Part shown: positions 7,158 to 16,276 of the stretch, one piece after another
Layout: each line of letters begins with the position of its first letter
Position numbering within the stretch: the stretch's first letter is position 1
Source: a virus
Virus record (IMG/VR): IMGVR_UViG_3300037584_000565
Coordinates: 1 to 31,830 of that record
Reading direction: 5' to 3' (one strand)
DNA: 31,830 bases
Position numbers and translations under genes: made by a program
Notes under the pieces: generated by a model
What the model saw: only the letters and a program-made list of their open reading frames with translations
Told to the model about the DNA's origin: nothing
Databases searched by the model: none

Positions 7158-7363
7158 CTACAAAAGAAAAAAACTCAAGTGCATTTGATGTAATTATGAG
7201 ATGTAAAGAGTTTGCCACTCAAATAGATATATCTAATATTATTCTAGATTCTACTTGCATAGATGAGAAAGAAATGTTGATAAATGTCATTGAATCATTA
7301 AGGGATTTAGAATTAGAAATAATAGAAATACATCCAAATTTTACCTTTGAGGCTGAAGCATGA
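7136..7363 (+). CDS. Hypothetical protein, 75 aa
   Basis: I do not recognise this small acidic protein. It is mostly helical in appearance, with two cysteines (Cys23, Cys41) not arranged as a metal site. It starts inside the end of the metallophosphoesterase gene (22-bp overlap) and overlaps the next gene by ATGA, so it is part of the same coupled transcript. It separates the accessory block from the head-completion genes. Confidence 0.58.
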   Translation: MEKVTEITTKEKNSSAFDVIMRCKEFATQIDISNIILDSTCIDEKEMLINVIESLRDLELEIIEIHPNFTFEAEA

Positions 7364-8349
7364 GTACATATCAAGAAAGTTACTGTAATATCACATCAGA
7401 TTTACTATTTATTGAAGCAAATTTGTCGGAATATGATGGCAAAAGGGTTTTGCCTAGTAGTTGGCTAGCCTCAGGAACTTCTCACCTATTTTACCTATAT
7501 AATGTTGGTGATTGTAGTGGTCAAGTTTATAGGGATGGGAAAGAATTAACTTCTGTAACTGATGAACCTAATTCAAATGATGAATATAGATATACTGCTA
7601 GTACAGATTTATTAGAATATTACAGTTCGGGAGGAAGTGCAAATACTTTAAATAGTAGTGTGTTTGAATCTAGTAGAGATTGGGTAGAATTAAAAACTGA
7701 AGCAGTAAAAAGAGCAAGTTCATTTATAATGTCAATATTACCTTTTCCTATATATCCAAATAAAGGTGTAGGAACTCAAGATGCAGTTGGTAATGATTAC
7801 CCTGAAATAATTGTAAGAAGCACTGCTATAATGGCGGTTGAATCACTTGTAAGACCTTATGATGTAGAAAAAGCAGACATAATTAAATCACAGGCTATGA
7901 ATGATGAGGGAACTGGTTTCATTGATATGCTCAGAAAAGGTGAGATGACACTTTATTCAAGTGAAAGTGAGTCGAAGCATAAAGGTATCCTTAGAACAGT
8001 CTCAGTAAATGCAAACACAACTGGTTCAATAGTTGATGTAAGAGGAAGGTCTTCTTATCCTTGGGATATTATAAAGATTAAAATTAGTAATGGTGGAACT
8101 ATAACTGCTGGAAGTTCTAACACTACTGTTAAGTTTGATTCCTTAATAGGAAATGAGAATGGATTGAAATTAGAACCTATGGCAACTGATGAAATTATAG
8201 ACTGTTATTGGCAGTTAGTTGGTCATGATATGTATGTTAGATTTTCGCCAGGCTTGTACACAACCAATGATGAGTGGGAATTAGAAGTAAGTGGTGAACT
8301 AGACCAATCTTTCACACCTATTAAAAGCATAAGAACTTCGAGGTATTAA
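7360..8349 (+). CDS. Head-tail connector/adaptor candidate
   Basis: The 329-aa product begins with SYCNITSDLLFIEANLSEYDGKR, like the head-completion adaptor (gp6/DUF1320-type) proteins of marine and other phages. Around residues 105-205 there is a helical section (RDWVELKTEAVKRASSFIMSIL, then EIIVRSTAIMAVESLVRP) typical of connector-ring subunits. A beta-rich C-terminal domain of about 100 residues follows (GRSSYPWDIIKIKISNGG onward), which may decorate the neck. The place directly before the tail terminator and tail tube genes supports the assignment. It overlaps both neighbours by ATGA or TAATG. The role rests on layout and order more than on a clear motif. Confidence 0.6.
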   Translation: MSTYQESYCNITSDLLFIEANLSEYDGKRVLPSSWLASGTSHLFYLYNVGDCSGQVYRDGKELTSVTDEPNSNDEYRYTASTDLLEYYSSGGSANTLNSSVFESSRDWVELKTEAVKRASSFIMSILPFPIYPNKGVGTQDAVGNDYPEIIVRSTAIMAVESLVRPYDVEKADIIKSQAMNDEGTGFIDMLRKGEMTLYSSESESKHKGILRTVSVNANTTGSIVDVRGRSSYPWDIIKIKISNGGTITAGSSNTTVKFDSLIGNENGLKLEPMATDEIIDCYWQLVGHDMYVRFSPGLYTTNDEWELEVSGELDQSFTPIKSIRTSRY

Positions 8350-8774
8350 TGCCAACAGATTATACAAATATAATTTATGATGAGATTATGGAAAATCTTG
8401 CTAATCTAGTAAATGGAGAGTTTACTATACCAGTTTACTATGATGAACATAAAGGGAATCAGTCCTTTTTATTTACACCTCAGTCAGATTCTTTGGTAGT
8501 TAAAATGTCTACTGGTTCTCATAGAGAATATGAAGTTTCAATCAGTTATCAATTAAAGTCAGGTGGTCAGTACACTAAAAATAATTTAAACCAAGTAAGT
8601 CAAATCATGGAAAGGTTGAAGAGATTAATTCATAATAATTCATCTTATTCTAATGGTGCAGAATGGTTTGATGCTAATTTATCTAGTATAGAATATGAAA
8701 GAGATGAGGAAGATTCTTCATTACAAAGAGGAATTGCAACTTTTAACTGTCAAAATATTGAGGTTATAACATGA
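8349..8774 (+). CDS. Tail terminator/completion protein candidate
   Basis: The 141-aa product has the length and layout of a tail-terminator protein: an N-terminal helix (YDEIMENLANLV), then beta-strands with PVYYDEHKGNQSFLF, a long helix (NNLNQVSQIMERLKRLIHN) and a closing strand pair. Such proteins cap the tail tube and join it to the head. The gene lies between the connector candidate and the major tail protein, the standard position in siphoviruses. It overlaps the next gene by ATGA. No single motif proves the call. Confidence 0.58.
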   Translation: MPTDYTNIIYDEIMENLANLVNGEFTIPVYYDEHKGNQSFLFTPQSDSLVVKMSTGSHREYEVSISYQLKSGGQYTKNNLNQVSQIMERLKRLIHNNSSYSNGAEWFDANLSSIEYERDEEDSSLQRGIATFNCQNIEVIT

Positions 8775-8962
8775 AAATAAAAGCAAAGATTAATAAAATT
8801 CACAGAATAAACCCTAATGGTGTTCTATGTGATAAGGGTTCACTTGATAAACTCAGGTCAGGTGAGTCTGTAGATGTGACTGAGGAAGTAGCTAATGAAC
8901 TTCTTAACATGGGAGTTATAGAGAAAGCACAAAACAAAAAAAGTAAAAAAGGAGTCAAATAA
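8771..8962 (+). CDS. Small phage protein, 63 aa
   Basis: The product reads MKIKAKINKIHRINPNGVLC, then CDKGSLDKLRSGESVDVTEE and a Lys-rich tail. The layout (short beta-strands, then EVANELLNMGVIE) matches small proteins often placed between tail terminator and tail tube genes in phages, which I recall but cannot name. It overlaps both neighbours. No enzymatic motif is present. Confidence 0.62.
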   Translation: MKIKAKINKIHRINPNGVLCDKGSLDKLRSGESVDVTEEVANELLNMGVIEKAQNKKSKKGVK

Positions 8963-10038
8963 TGGCTGATACAAGAGTCCTCCCTGTAAGTAGTGTTAAG
9001 TATGGCTTAAAAGCAGAAACATCTTTTGGGGTTGGTTTAGATAGCGATGGCGCAGATTCAATTGCGTATTTAACACAAGGAGTAGTGCAAGTCCAAAAGC
9101 CTACTTTTAACATAATGAGAGAATCTAGGTTATTAAGTGGTAGAGGTACTGTAAAAAATGCCGCTGATACTGTAACAAATACAAGAGGTGGGACTGTCAC
9201 CATGCCTTTTGAGATGTTGGCAACACCTAGAAACTTAGCTCAACACGCTTTGCTAGTGGGTCAGGAAAATAGTCAAAGTGGTTCAATATTACATGAAATG
9301 GAGATTGATGGTTCAAGTAATTCAACATCTATAGGAGGTACTATTTCAGGTGGTTTGCCTCATAGTGTTAATCTTGCTTATTATCCTAACGCTGGTGAAG
9401 GGATTAAGGTTTGTGGTGTAGTTTGTTCAGACCTAACAATTTCAGGTGATGTAGCGGCAAATAACGGGATGGTCTCTATAAGTGGAAATTATTTTTCAGG
9501 ATTTTCAAATCCAGTTTCAACATCTACAGTATTAGAGCAAACATTTGACGGAACTTGGGTTGCTCCTGAATCTACTTATTTTAATGTTTTAGATTTTGAT
9601 ACTAGGACACTAGATGTAGAAGGGAACGCCAATCAAGTTTTCATCATGAAGGCATTTACTTTCAATATTGCTAATGGTGTAAACAGAGTAGGTTTTGATA
9701 CAAATGGAAATGCTGAATTATATGCACTTCCTGAGTATACTATTACTGGTAGCATGACAATTAAATATGATGACTTATTTGATTATAGTGCTGGTACAAA
9801 TGTAATTCAAGACTTTCTTGATGGTGACACAATGACATTAAATCTAATTTGTGGAGCTGGTAATGACGCAGAAGGTGAGATGGAAATTACTGCTGAGATT
9901 CAGTATACTGGTGACCCAGCTCAGGATTTAAGTGAGAATGGTGTTTTTCACACACTTGAGTTTGAATGTGTTAAGAATGGTAATGATGAAGCATTTAAGT
10001 TAGAAGTATTTAAGAACGAAGCTATCACAAGTTGGTAA
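8962..10038 (+). CDS. Major tail (tube) protein
   Basis: The 358-aa product is beta-rich with Gly, Ser and Thr in excess and almost no long helices. The start MADTRVLPVSSVKYGLKAET and the internal pattern ESRLLSGRGTVKNAAD, PFEMLATPRNL and GSMTIKYDDLF resemble major tail tube proteins of marine siphoviruses. It has its own ribosome binding site (GGAGTC before ATG), as expected for an abundant structural protein. It follows the terminator candidate and precedes the frameshifting tail chaperones and the tape measure, the canonical order. The C-terminal part may form an exposed Ig-like domain, which I infer only from its beta-rich look. Confidence 0.8.
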   Translation: MADTRVLPVSSVKYGLKAETSFGVGLDSDGADSIAYLTQGVVQVQKPTFNIMRESRLLSGRGTVKNAADTVTNTRGGTVTMPFEMLATPRNLAQHALLVGQENSQSGSILHEMEIDGSSNSTSIGGTISGGLPHSVNLAYYPNAGEGIKVCGVVCSDLTISGDVAANNGMVSISGNYFSGFSNPVSTSTVLEQTFDGTWVAPESTYFNVLDFDTRTLDVEGNANQVFIMKAFTFNIANGVNRVGFDTNGNAELYALPEYTITGSMTIKYDDLFDYSAGTNVIQDFLDGDTMTLNLICGAGNDAEGEMEITAEIQYTGDPAQDLSENGVFHTLEFECVKNGNDEAFKLEVFKNEAITSW

Positions 10039-10057
10039 AAAATAAGGGGAGGTCAAA

Positions 10058-10333
10058 ATGACAATAACAACAAAACATGGTGAATACGACTGTAAGAAGA
10101 TGACAAGAAAGCAAAGACGAGAAATGTATAAAATGGTTAAAAAGGTTTTCGCTAGTGGAGACTTAGAACAATTACATGATTTAGGTGATGAATTTGCTTT
10201 GTTTGCCTTTGGAGATGAAAAGAAAGTTGAAGAACAACTAGGTAAATTAACTGCATTAGAAGAGGATGAGGTCTTAACTTCTATTATAAGTAGTTACATG
10301 GGTCTAGATTTGGGAAACCTTACTGGCGATTGA
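10058..10333 (+). CDS. Tail assembly chaperone (lambda G-like)
   Basis: The 91-aa product is helical, basic at the start (CKKMTRKQRREMYKMVKKVF) and acidic in the middle, like the first of the two tail assembly chaperones that coat the tape measure protein during tail assembly. AGGGGAGG at 10045 gives a very strong ribosome binding site. Near its end the sequence G GGA AAC (10312-10318) is a perfect X XXY YYZ slippery heptamer in the right phase. A minority of ribosomes should slip back one base there and continue into the next frame, making a G-T fusion. Confidence 0.82.
   Translation: MTITTKHGEYDCKKMTRKQRREMYKMVKKVFASGDLEQLHDLGDEFALFAFGDEKKVEEQLGKLTALEEDEVLTSIISSYMGLDLGNLTGD
10312..10318 (+). 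promoter_or_regulatory. Programmed -1 ribosomal frameshift site (GGGAAAC)
   Basis: In the zero frame the codons are TTG GGA AAC CTT. The heptamer G GGA AAC fits the X XXY YYZ rule and differs from the lambda G/GT site (GGGAAAG) only in the last base. After slippage, reading continues from CCT at 10318 through TAC TGG CGA into the downstream frame without a stop. The zero frame terminates at TGA 10331-10333, only four codons later. I see only a weak possible downstream hairpin (TTTGG with CCAAA). Confidence 0.85.
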
Positions 10334-10728
10334 GGATGACTGTTTGGTTTTCTAATTATGGATTGCCAAAAGTTGAATATGACCTCCCCTATGACACTCG
10401 GTCGCCAGTATCTTTGAAGAAGATTTCTTTTAAGACTGAAGAAGATATACTTAATGAGGTAGATATTATAATACAAGAAAGTAACAATAGAGATTACAAA
10501 ATAGGGGAAAGTCTATACTATCAACTTCCTTTCTTTTGTGACCCTAGTAAGTTAATACCTGACTGGTGTTGGGATATAGTTTCTGATTACTTTTCTGTAA
10601 AAAAATATAATATCCCAATTTCAAAAGACTTAGATAGTGCAGATGTTTGGATGTTGGATTGTTTTGCAATAATTGAAAATGAAATAGATAATATTTCAAA
10701 GCACGAAAGAGGAAAGAATGGCAGTTAA
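10318..10728 (+). CDS. Tail assembly chaperone, T part of a frameshifted G-T fusion
   Basis: This frame has no good start of its own: the first candidates (TTG 10330, ATG 10336) lack a properly spaced ribosome binding site. It is expected to be made by -1 frameshifting at 10312-10318. The fusion would be 87 residues of the upstream protein plus 136 from this frame, 223 aa in total. The T segment has aromatic residues (MTVWFSNYGLP, DPSKLIPDWCWDIVSDYF) in a sequence I would not otherwise recognise; position before the tape measure gene is the main evidence. In lambda the fusion recruits the tail tube protein. It overlaps the tape measure start by 11 bp. Confidence 0.8.
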   Translation, partial: PYWRLRMTVWFSNYGLPKVEYDLPYDTRSPVSLKKISFKTEEDILNEVDIIIQESNNRDYKIGESLYYQLPFFCDPSKLIPDWCWDIVSDYFSVKKYNIPISKDLDSADVWMLDCFAIIENEIDNISKHERGKNGS

Positions 10729-12643
10729 AGATTTATTTATAAGAATGGGTGTCCTAAATGCAAAGGACGCTGAAAGAAAAATAAAAGGTGTTGATGGGTC
10801 TTTAAGTAAACTAGGGAGTTCTGCTTTAAAGGTTGGAGGTGCATTTTTTGCCGCTCAAGGTATTATTTCAGGTTTTAGTTCTGTTATAAGACTAGCTGGA
10901 CAACAAGAAAAAGCAGAAGCTCAATTAAATGCAGTTTTAAAATCTACGGCTGGTGTAGCTGGATTGACTGCAAATGAATTAAAAAATATGGCTAAAAGTC
11001 TTCAGGATGTTACTACTTTTGGAGATGAAGCTATTTTAGAAGCTCAAAGTCTATTACTTACATTTACTAAAGTAGGTCAAGATGTATTTCCTCAAGCAAC
11101 TGAGACAATACTTAATATGTCTACTGCTATGGGAACAGACCTACAAAGTTCTACTGTTCAGTTAGGTAAAGCTTTAAATGACCCTATTGCTGGAATTGGT
11201 GCATTATCTAGGGTAGGTGTTCAATTAACAGAAACACAAAAAGAACAAATTAAAAAATTTACTGAGATGGGTGATGTTGCATCTGCTCAAAAAGTTATTT
11301 TAGGAGAGTTAGAAACTCAATTTGGTGGACTTGCACGAGCATCAGCAGAAACTATGGCTGGTGGACTAGAACAGATGACTAATGCAGTAGGTGATGCGGC
11401 TGAAGCTTTAGGAGGTCTACTATCACCAGTTGTAACAAGTGTTGCTAAAGCTATTAAATTCGCTTCTGAAGCAGTAGGAACTTTTTTCCAAAGATTGTCA
11501 CCTCCTGACTTTGATGACATAATTGATAATTTAAAATCTGTCAATGCTGAAGTAAGTTTAATTGCAGATATACAAAAATTAAAACTAACATCTGAATTAA
11601 TTGAGGTTAATAATAAATTAAGGTCTTTAGGTCAGGAAAATACAACAATAGCTGAAGTAGGAGAAAAAGTAAAAAAAGTTTCTGAAGATTTGACTTTTCA
11701 ATATAAGGCTCAAGCTAAAGCTATAGCTATGGGTCAAGATAAAACTGCTGGATTTAAACAAAGTTTAATTGATTTATCCTTAGAAGAATCAAAAGAATTA
11801 ACTCAAGTAGGTGAATTAATATCTAAAAGAGAAAAATTAAATGAGCTAATAAGTTCTATAAATGTAACAGAAAAAGAAGTTGTTGAGACAAAAAAAGAAA
11901 ATAATGAAATAGACCTAAATAGTATTGAATTAGCTAATACTAATTTAGAAATAAAAAAGTCAGAGTCTGAGCTTTTGCCTGATTTAAATTTAAGTTATGA
12001 AGCTTTAGTATCTTCTAAATTTCAACAATTAGAACAACAAGAAGAAGAAGCTAGAAATTTAAGTAGATTAATTGTTCAATATCCTGAACTAGCTAAAAAA
12101 TTAGGTTTAGTAAAAGTAGAAACAACTGAATCATCTTCTGCATTTAAAGACTTTAAGAAAAATATAGATGTCGCAACTGCATCAAGTGTTCAAGCTGGTG
12201 CGGCTATTACAAGTACATCTGATGCTTTATTTGCCTCAGGTCAAGCGGCTAAAAAAGTTGCCACAGAAGTGGTGACTGCTGAGATAATGAAATCAGTTGC
12301 AACATACATTAGGGATTTTATGGCTAGTACACCACTACCTCCAATTTTATCTGCTCCATTAGCCTTAGCTGGTGGGGCGGCTTTTGGTTCATTGATGGGG
12401 AGTGCAATTCAAAGAATACAGTTTCAAGATGGTGGAATAGTGCCTGGCACAGATAGAGGTCAAGGTGATACAGTCCCAGCCATGTTAACGCCTGGCGAAG
12501 TTATTTTAAACCAAGCACAACAACAAAATTTAGCATCAAATATGGGAACAACAGTTAATATTCAAGGAAATGTATTAGGTACAGAAGAATTTGTAAGAGA
12601 TACACTTATTCCTGAAATACAAAGAGGAATAAACTTAGCATGA
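10718..12643 (+). CDS. Tape measure protein
   Basis: The 641-aa product sets tail length and is expelled with the DNA. It opens with MAVKDLFIRMGVLNAKDAER, has a TMP-type section (SKLGSSALKVGGAFFAAQGI, then QEKAEAQLNAVLKSTAG and PQATETILNMSTAMG), a long coiled-coil middle (about 270-440) and a Gly/Ala-rich hydrophobic segment near residues 545-570. The C-terminus has the frequent TMP ending GGIVPGTDRGQGDTVPAMLT followed by PGEVILN. From length alone the tail would be roughly 95-100 nm by the usual rule of about 0.15 nm per residue. AAGAGGAAAG precedes the ATG. No lysozyme or peptidase domain is visible. Confidence 0.9.
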   Translation: MAVKDLFIRMGVLNAKDAERKIKGVDGSLSKLGSSALKVGGAFFAAQGIISGFSSVIRLAGQQEKAEAQLNAVLKSTAGVAGLTANELKNMAKSLQDVTTFGDEAILEAQSLLLTFTKVGQDVFPQATETILNMSTAMGTDLQSSTVQLGKALNDPIAGIGALSRVGVQLTETQKEQIKKFTEMGDVASAQKVILGELETQFGGLARASAETMAGGLEQMTNAVGDAAEALGGLLSPVVTSVAKAIKFASEAVGTFFQRLSPPDFDDIIDNLKSVNAEVSLIADIQKLKLTSELIEVNNKLRSLGQENTTIAEVGEKVKKVSEDLTFQYKAQAKAIAMGQDKTAGFKQSLIDLSLEESKELTQVGELISKREKLNELISSINVTEKEVVETKKENNEIDLNSIELANTNLEIKKSESELLPDLNLSYEALVSSKFQQLEQQEEEARNLSRLIVQYPELAKKLGLVKVETTESSSAFKDFKKNIDVATASSVQAGAAITSTSDALFASGQAAKKVATEVVTAEIMKSVATYIRDFMASTPLPPILSAPLALAGGAAFGSLMGSAIQRIQFQDGGIVPGTDRGQGDTVPAMLTPGEVILNQAQQQNLASNMGTTVNIQGNVLGTEEFVRDTLIPEIQRGINLA

Positions 12644-15102
12644 GTTTAAGTCTGCCAGAATCATTTAAAAGACCTAATATAATAGAAAATTGGGTGGTTC
12701 TTTTAGGTTACGATAAAGGAATTACAGATTCAGGGGAAACAACTGCTGAGGTTGTAAACACTACCGAGACAGAAATAGATGTGACAGATGGAAGCAAATT
12801 TGCTAGTGGTGATTTTATTTTTATTCGTACTGAGAGAATGAAAGTTAGTTCAGTTAGTTCTAATACACTTACAGTTGTTAGGGGTATAAATAAAACTCCT
12901 TCATCTTCAATGAATTCAGGAGAAATAGTTTATCACGATAATTTCAAATGCGTATCTTTTGCAGATACAAAATTTGAAGGTGAATATAGTGATGGTGTAA
13001 TAAGTTCTGAGCCTAGTATAAGAGAATCAATTAATCTAGAAAAATCTACATCAAAAACTGGAAATGTTTCTATTTCTGTACCCAACTTTAATTATCAAGG
13101 AAGTCCTTTCAGCAAAGAATTATTTGGAGGAACTAGAACTTACATTAATAGAGAATGTTTAATCTATATAGTTCCAAATGAAGCTACATTAAAATTTGAT
13201 AGTTTACTAATCTATAGTGGTAGACTTGAAGATATTAGCCACGACAATGATTCCATAAAGCTTTCTATTGTCTCTAGAAACCCTATAGATGGTGTAGAAA
13301 TTCCACAAACAAAGACAAGTAAGGATAATTATTTTCCTATTGCCTATGGGGATTATACACCAAGCACTGCTAGTTTAAATTTTGGTTCAGGTTCAGATGC
13401 AGATGATTACAGAAAAAGAAAAACCCTTTATCCTATTCCAGTAGAAGAAAGAAGAAGAGACACTATTTTTTCATTAACAGGAACAAGAAGCACAGGTGCA
13501 AATGCTTTTCCTAATTATTATGAAAAATCAACAGATACATTTCATCCCTTAGCTAATGATAGTTCAAATCCAGCATCAGTTGATTCAGAAAATGAATCTT
13601 ATGGAGATGGTTATGCAGTAAGATTTCATCAAAATTTATTAAAAAATGGTTTATTTAAAGTTGTAGAATTTGTAAGTAAAACTCAAGGAACAAGGCTTAA
13701 CTGGGGAAGTAATGAAGAAAACGCTTTTGATGGTGAATTTATTAATACAAGTAGTCATGTTCAATGTTCGTTTGATGGAAGTTTTGTTTTAAATGATAGT
13801 GCGTCAATAGAATATGGACTTCCTCAATTAACTGGTTATCCTTCTTTAATTACTACAAATTTAGTTATTCAAGCTACTTTTACTTTAGGGAGCATAGGTT
13901 CAACTTCAGGGGAAATTAGATTACAACTAATAGATGAAAGCTTTGGAGCTTCTGATGTTAAAGGATATTGGTCTCTGACAGGCGCAACAAGTACAACAAC
14001 TTTTAATGTTACTGGAGCTGGTACATTAAACACGGCTGGAGTTTCATATTTAAGTGATACAACCAATAATTCAAGTGAATACCTAGCATCAGGAAATGGT
14101 TGGGGAGAAACTGTTAAATTAAAATTAAAACTTATAAGACAGTCAGGAAATTTAGATGGAGAAGTTACAGGATTTGTTAGAATATATGATATAGCAGTAC
14201 AGACTAGAACTCAATTAGATTTTTCAGAAACAACAAAAACTGGTAAAACAGTAGCTTATCAAACTCTAGATGACATTGAATATGTATATAGTGGTGCGAA
14301 TGGACTAACTGATAATGGATGGAATAGCAGTTCTGCAATAACAGAAATTCACGAAGCTCATAGAGATTTATTACAAAGATTTACAAACTTTACAAATAGA
14401 AGCAATTCAGATTACACTTTAGGAATTCATCCTAAAAATTGGATTTCAGGAACTAATATAAATAGCATTAAAGATTGGAAGATAAGATATTGGATTAATA
14501 GACCGACATCATTAAAAAAAGTTTTAGAAGACCTTCAATATAATGGAGGTTTTATAGGAAGATATAATGGACAAGGAGACTACGAATATATTTTTATTCC
14601 TGATTCAATTACTGCAAATTATAACCTAACCAAAGAAGATATTTCTAGTATTGACATATCACTAACACCTTTTGATAAAGTTATTACTAGTATGGATATA
14701 GAGTACGAAAAACATCCAGCTACGAGTGGATATGTTTCTGAAGTAAACTCTAGTAACTCTTCATCTATTTCAGCTTATAATGTAGATTCTAAAGAAAATA
14801 AAAAACAGATTAAATTAAATGCTTTAGTATCTGCTCCAGCAACATCACCAACTACTCTTTCAAGTGGTAATGTTAATGATGATTTTTATACTTATTATAA
14901 TAATATTCTTGGAGAAGTTAAGCATTTAGTCAGTTTTAACGTTGTAAATCCTAGTAAATATGGGATTGATGTGGGTGATTTTTTAACATTTAGCAACATG
15001 ACCATTGAACCTTTTGGAGGAAGTTGGTCAGGTAAAAATTTTATTGTAGTTTCAGTTTCTAGAAAAAGAGGACAATTAAAAATTAAAGCAAGGGAAGTTT
15101 AA
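12640..15102 (+). CDS. Tail tip/hub structural protein
   Basis: The 820-aa product starts by ATGA overlap with the tape measure gene. The N-terminal 240 residues look like a beta-rich baseplate-type module (VVLLGYDKG, SIRESINLEKSTSKTG, DDYRKRKTLYPIPVEERRR further on). Around residues 370-540 there is an inserted jelly-roll-like section (GYPSLITTNLVIQATFTLGS, KLKLIRQSG), possibly carbohydrate binding. The C-terminal part (ITSMDIEYEKHP; VNPSKYGIDVGDFLTFSN; SVSRKRGQLKIKAREV) resembles tail-hub proteins that close the tube and start adsorption. Position after the tape measure supports distal tail or hub. The division into exact roles is inference. Confidence 0.68.
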   Translation: MSLSLPESFKRPNIIENWVVLLGYDKGITDSGETTAEVVNTTETEIDVTDGSKFASGDFIFIRTERMKVSSVSSNTLTVVRGINKTPSSSMNSGEIVYHDNFKCVSFADTKFEGEYSDGVISSEPSIRESINLEKSTSKTGNVSISVPNFNYQGSPFSKELFGGTRTYINRECLIYIVPNEATLKFDSLLIYSGRLEDISHDNDSIKLSIVSRNPIDGVEIPQTKTSKDNYFPIAYGDYTPSTASLNFGSGSDADDYRKRKTLYPIPVEERRRDTIFSLTGTRSTGANAFPNYYEKSTDTFHPLANDSSNPASVDSENESYGDGYAVRFHQNLLKNGLFKVVEFVSKTQGTRLNWGSNEENAFDGEFINTSSHVQCSFDGSFVLNDSASIEYGLPQLTGYPSLITTNLVIQATFTLGSIGSTSGEIRLQLIDESFGASDVKGYWSLTGATSTTTFNVTGAGTLNTAGVSYLSDTTNNSSEYLASGNGWGETVKLKLKLIRQSGNLDGEVTGFVRIYDIAVQTRTQLDFSETTKTGKTVAYQTLDDIEYVYSGANGLTDNGWNSSSAITEIHEAHRDLLQRFTNFTNRSNSDYTLGIHPKNWISGTNINSIKDWKIRYWINRPTSLKKVLEDLQYNGGFIGRYNGQGDYEYIFIPDSITANYNLTKEDISSIDISLTPFDKVITSMDIEYEKHPATSGYVSEVNSSNSSSISAYNVDSKENKKQIKLNALVSAPATSPTTLSSGNVNDDFYTYYNNILGEVKHLVSFNVVNPSKYGIDVGDFLTFSNMTIEPFGGSWSGKNFIVVSVSRKRGQLKIKAREV

Positions 15103-16161
15103 ATGGGTTATAATAGAGTAAAAACACCTAGAGTTTATACAGATGTAATAAGTCAAAGTTTAACAAATGGATGGAGAGATTTAAACGATATAACATTTAA
15201 ACAGAATGATGGTTCAACATCTGTTACATTTACTGGTACAGAAAGAAATTTATATGATTTAAAACCATCAAATTCTATTACAATAGCTAAAGAAAATCAG
15301 TCTTTTTACATTCAATATGATACTGGACATACTACAAATTCATTAGCAGAGTCTAATTATTTAGCAATATTAAATCATAATTTTTTATCTGCTGAATGTA
15401 TGTTCAAAGTTGAATTGTCTGATGATGTAAATATGAGTAGTAATGTGACTACTATTTCACAAAATGTGAACCATTCAAAATTAATAAACGCTACTCAAAG
15501 TACAATTAGTGGGAATACTACTTTTATAGAAGCTGATGAAAATGGATGGACATTAATTAAATGGACAACCCAAACAACTCAAAACCAATACTTAAGGATA
15601 ACATTTAAAGATACTGGAGGAGCGAGTCAAGACTTTGCAGATGATGTTATAATCGGTTCAATTATGTATGGTGAATACTTTGACTTTCCTCATTCACCTG
15701 ACTTGTCAATAAACACTTCTATTGATTATGATGGTGTAAAAACTCAAAAGTCTTTAGGAGGTAACACTTATGCAACCTCCACAAATTTAGGTCAGCCTGA
15801 GTGGGATAAAACACTATCATGGACTAATTCAACAAGTGCAGACATTAGCAATAATGTATTTAGTAAAAGAACTGGTAGGATTAGACATTCAATGAACTTT
15901 AGCTACTTAACTGATACTGATGTTTGGTCTAATAATCCTAGTTCTTCATTACCCTCAGAATGGTTTGACACATTAACAGTTCACAACTCTTTTTACAATA
16001 AAATAGTAGGACAGTTTCATCCATTTTTATTTAGTATAGATAAAGACTCTACAACTGAGGGTGACTATGGGATGTTTAGATTAAAGGATAAATCATTTAC
16101 TGCAAATCAGTCAGCTAATAATATTTGGGATGTAAAATTAAATATAGAGGAATCTTGGTAA
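15103..16161 (+). CDS. Minor tail protein
   Basis: The 352-aa product is beta-rich and begins immediately after the hub stop codon. It starts MGYNRVKTPRVYTDVISQSL and has an Asn/Ser/Thr-rich middle with a possible jelly-roll, then NTSIDYDGVKTQKSLGGNTY, FSKRTGRIRHSMNFSYLTD and SIDKDSTTEGDYGMFRLKD. The second half resembles marine-phage tail proteins located after the hub, which I recall as hypothetical or distal-tail-associated. It is the last gene of the late tail operon: 199 non-coding bases with strong inverted repeats follow. No enzyme motif was found. Confidence 0.65.
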   Translation: MGYNRVKTPRVYTDVISQSLTNGWRDLNDITFKQNDGSTSVTFTGTERNLYDLKPSNSITIAKENQSFYIQYDTGHTTNSLAESNYLAILNHNFLSAECMFKVELSDDVNMSSNVTTISQNVNHSKLINATQSTISGNTTFIEADENGWTLIKWTTQTTQNQYLRITFKDTGGASQDFADDVIIGSIMYGEYFDFPHSPDLSINTSIDYDGVKTQKSLGGNTYATSTNLGQPEWDKTLSWTNSTSADISNNVFSKRTGRIRHSMNFSYLTDTDVWSNNPSSSLPSEWFDTLTVHNSFYNKIVGQFHPFLFSIDKDSTTEGDYGMFRLKDKSFTANQSANNIWDVKLNIEESW

Positions 16162-16177
16162 TTATTTATTAACTTCT

Positions 16178-16193
16178 ACCCTAATGCTAGGGT
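16178..16193 (+). terminator. Hairpin after the tail operon (possible terminator)
   Basis: ACCCTA and TAGGGT flank an ATGC loop, a perfect 6-bp stem 17 bp after the tail operon stop codon. It lacks a run of T, so it is not a standard intrinsic terminator. Its right arm is also part of a larger inverted repeat at 16184-16252, so only one of the two can form at a time. Confidence 0.45.
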
Positions 16194-16252
16194 TGTAGAG
16201 GGTGAATGCTCCAAAACATCCTTATTCGCAAATATACTACCAGCCCTAGCAT
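16184..16252. repeat. Interrupted inverted repeat between tail and early genes
   Basis: ATGCTAGGG (16184-16192) is perfectly complementary to CCCTAGCAT (16244-16252), and just inside it GTAG (16195-16198) pairs with CTAC (16237-16240). A smaller GAAT/ATTC pair (16204-16207 and 16225-16228) nests within. The whole could fold as a long hairpin or cruciform that competes with the 16178-16193 hairpin. It may act as a transcription barrier, a replication origin or a protein-binding site; the sequence does not decide. Confidence 0.6.
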
Positions 16253-16256
16253 CTCC

Positions 16257-16276
16257 TAACCCTTAAATAACCCTAT
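16257..16276 (+). promoter_or_regulatory. Tandem 11-bp-phased TAACCCT element upstream of early promoter
   Basis: TAACCCTTA starts at 16257 and TAACCCTAT at 16268, exactly 11 bp apart. The same tandem arrangement occurs at 21870-21889 before another promoter. Both are followed by AAGTGTTTG at the -35 region. A shared operator or activator site is likely. Confidence 0.55.
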
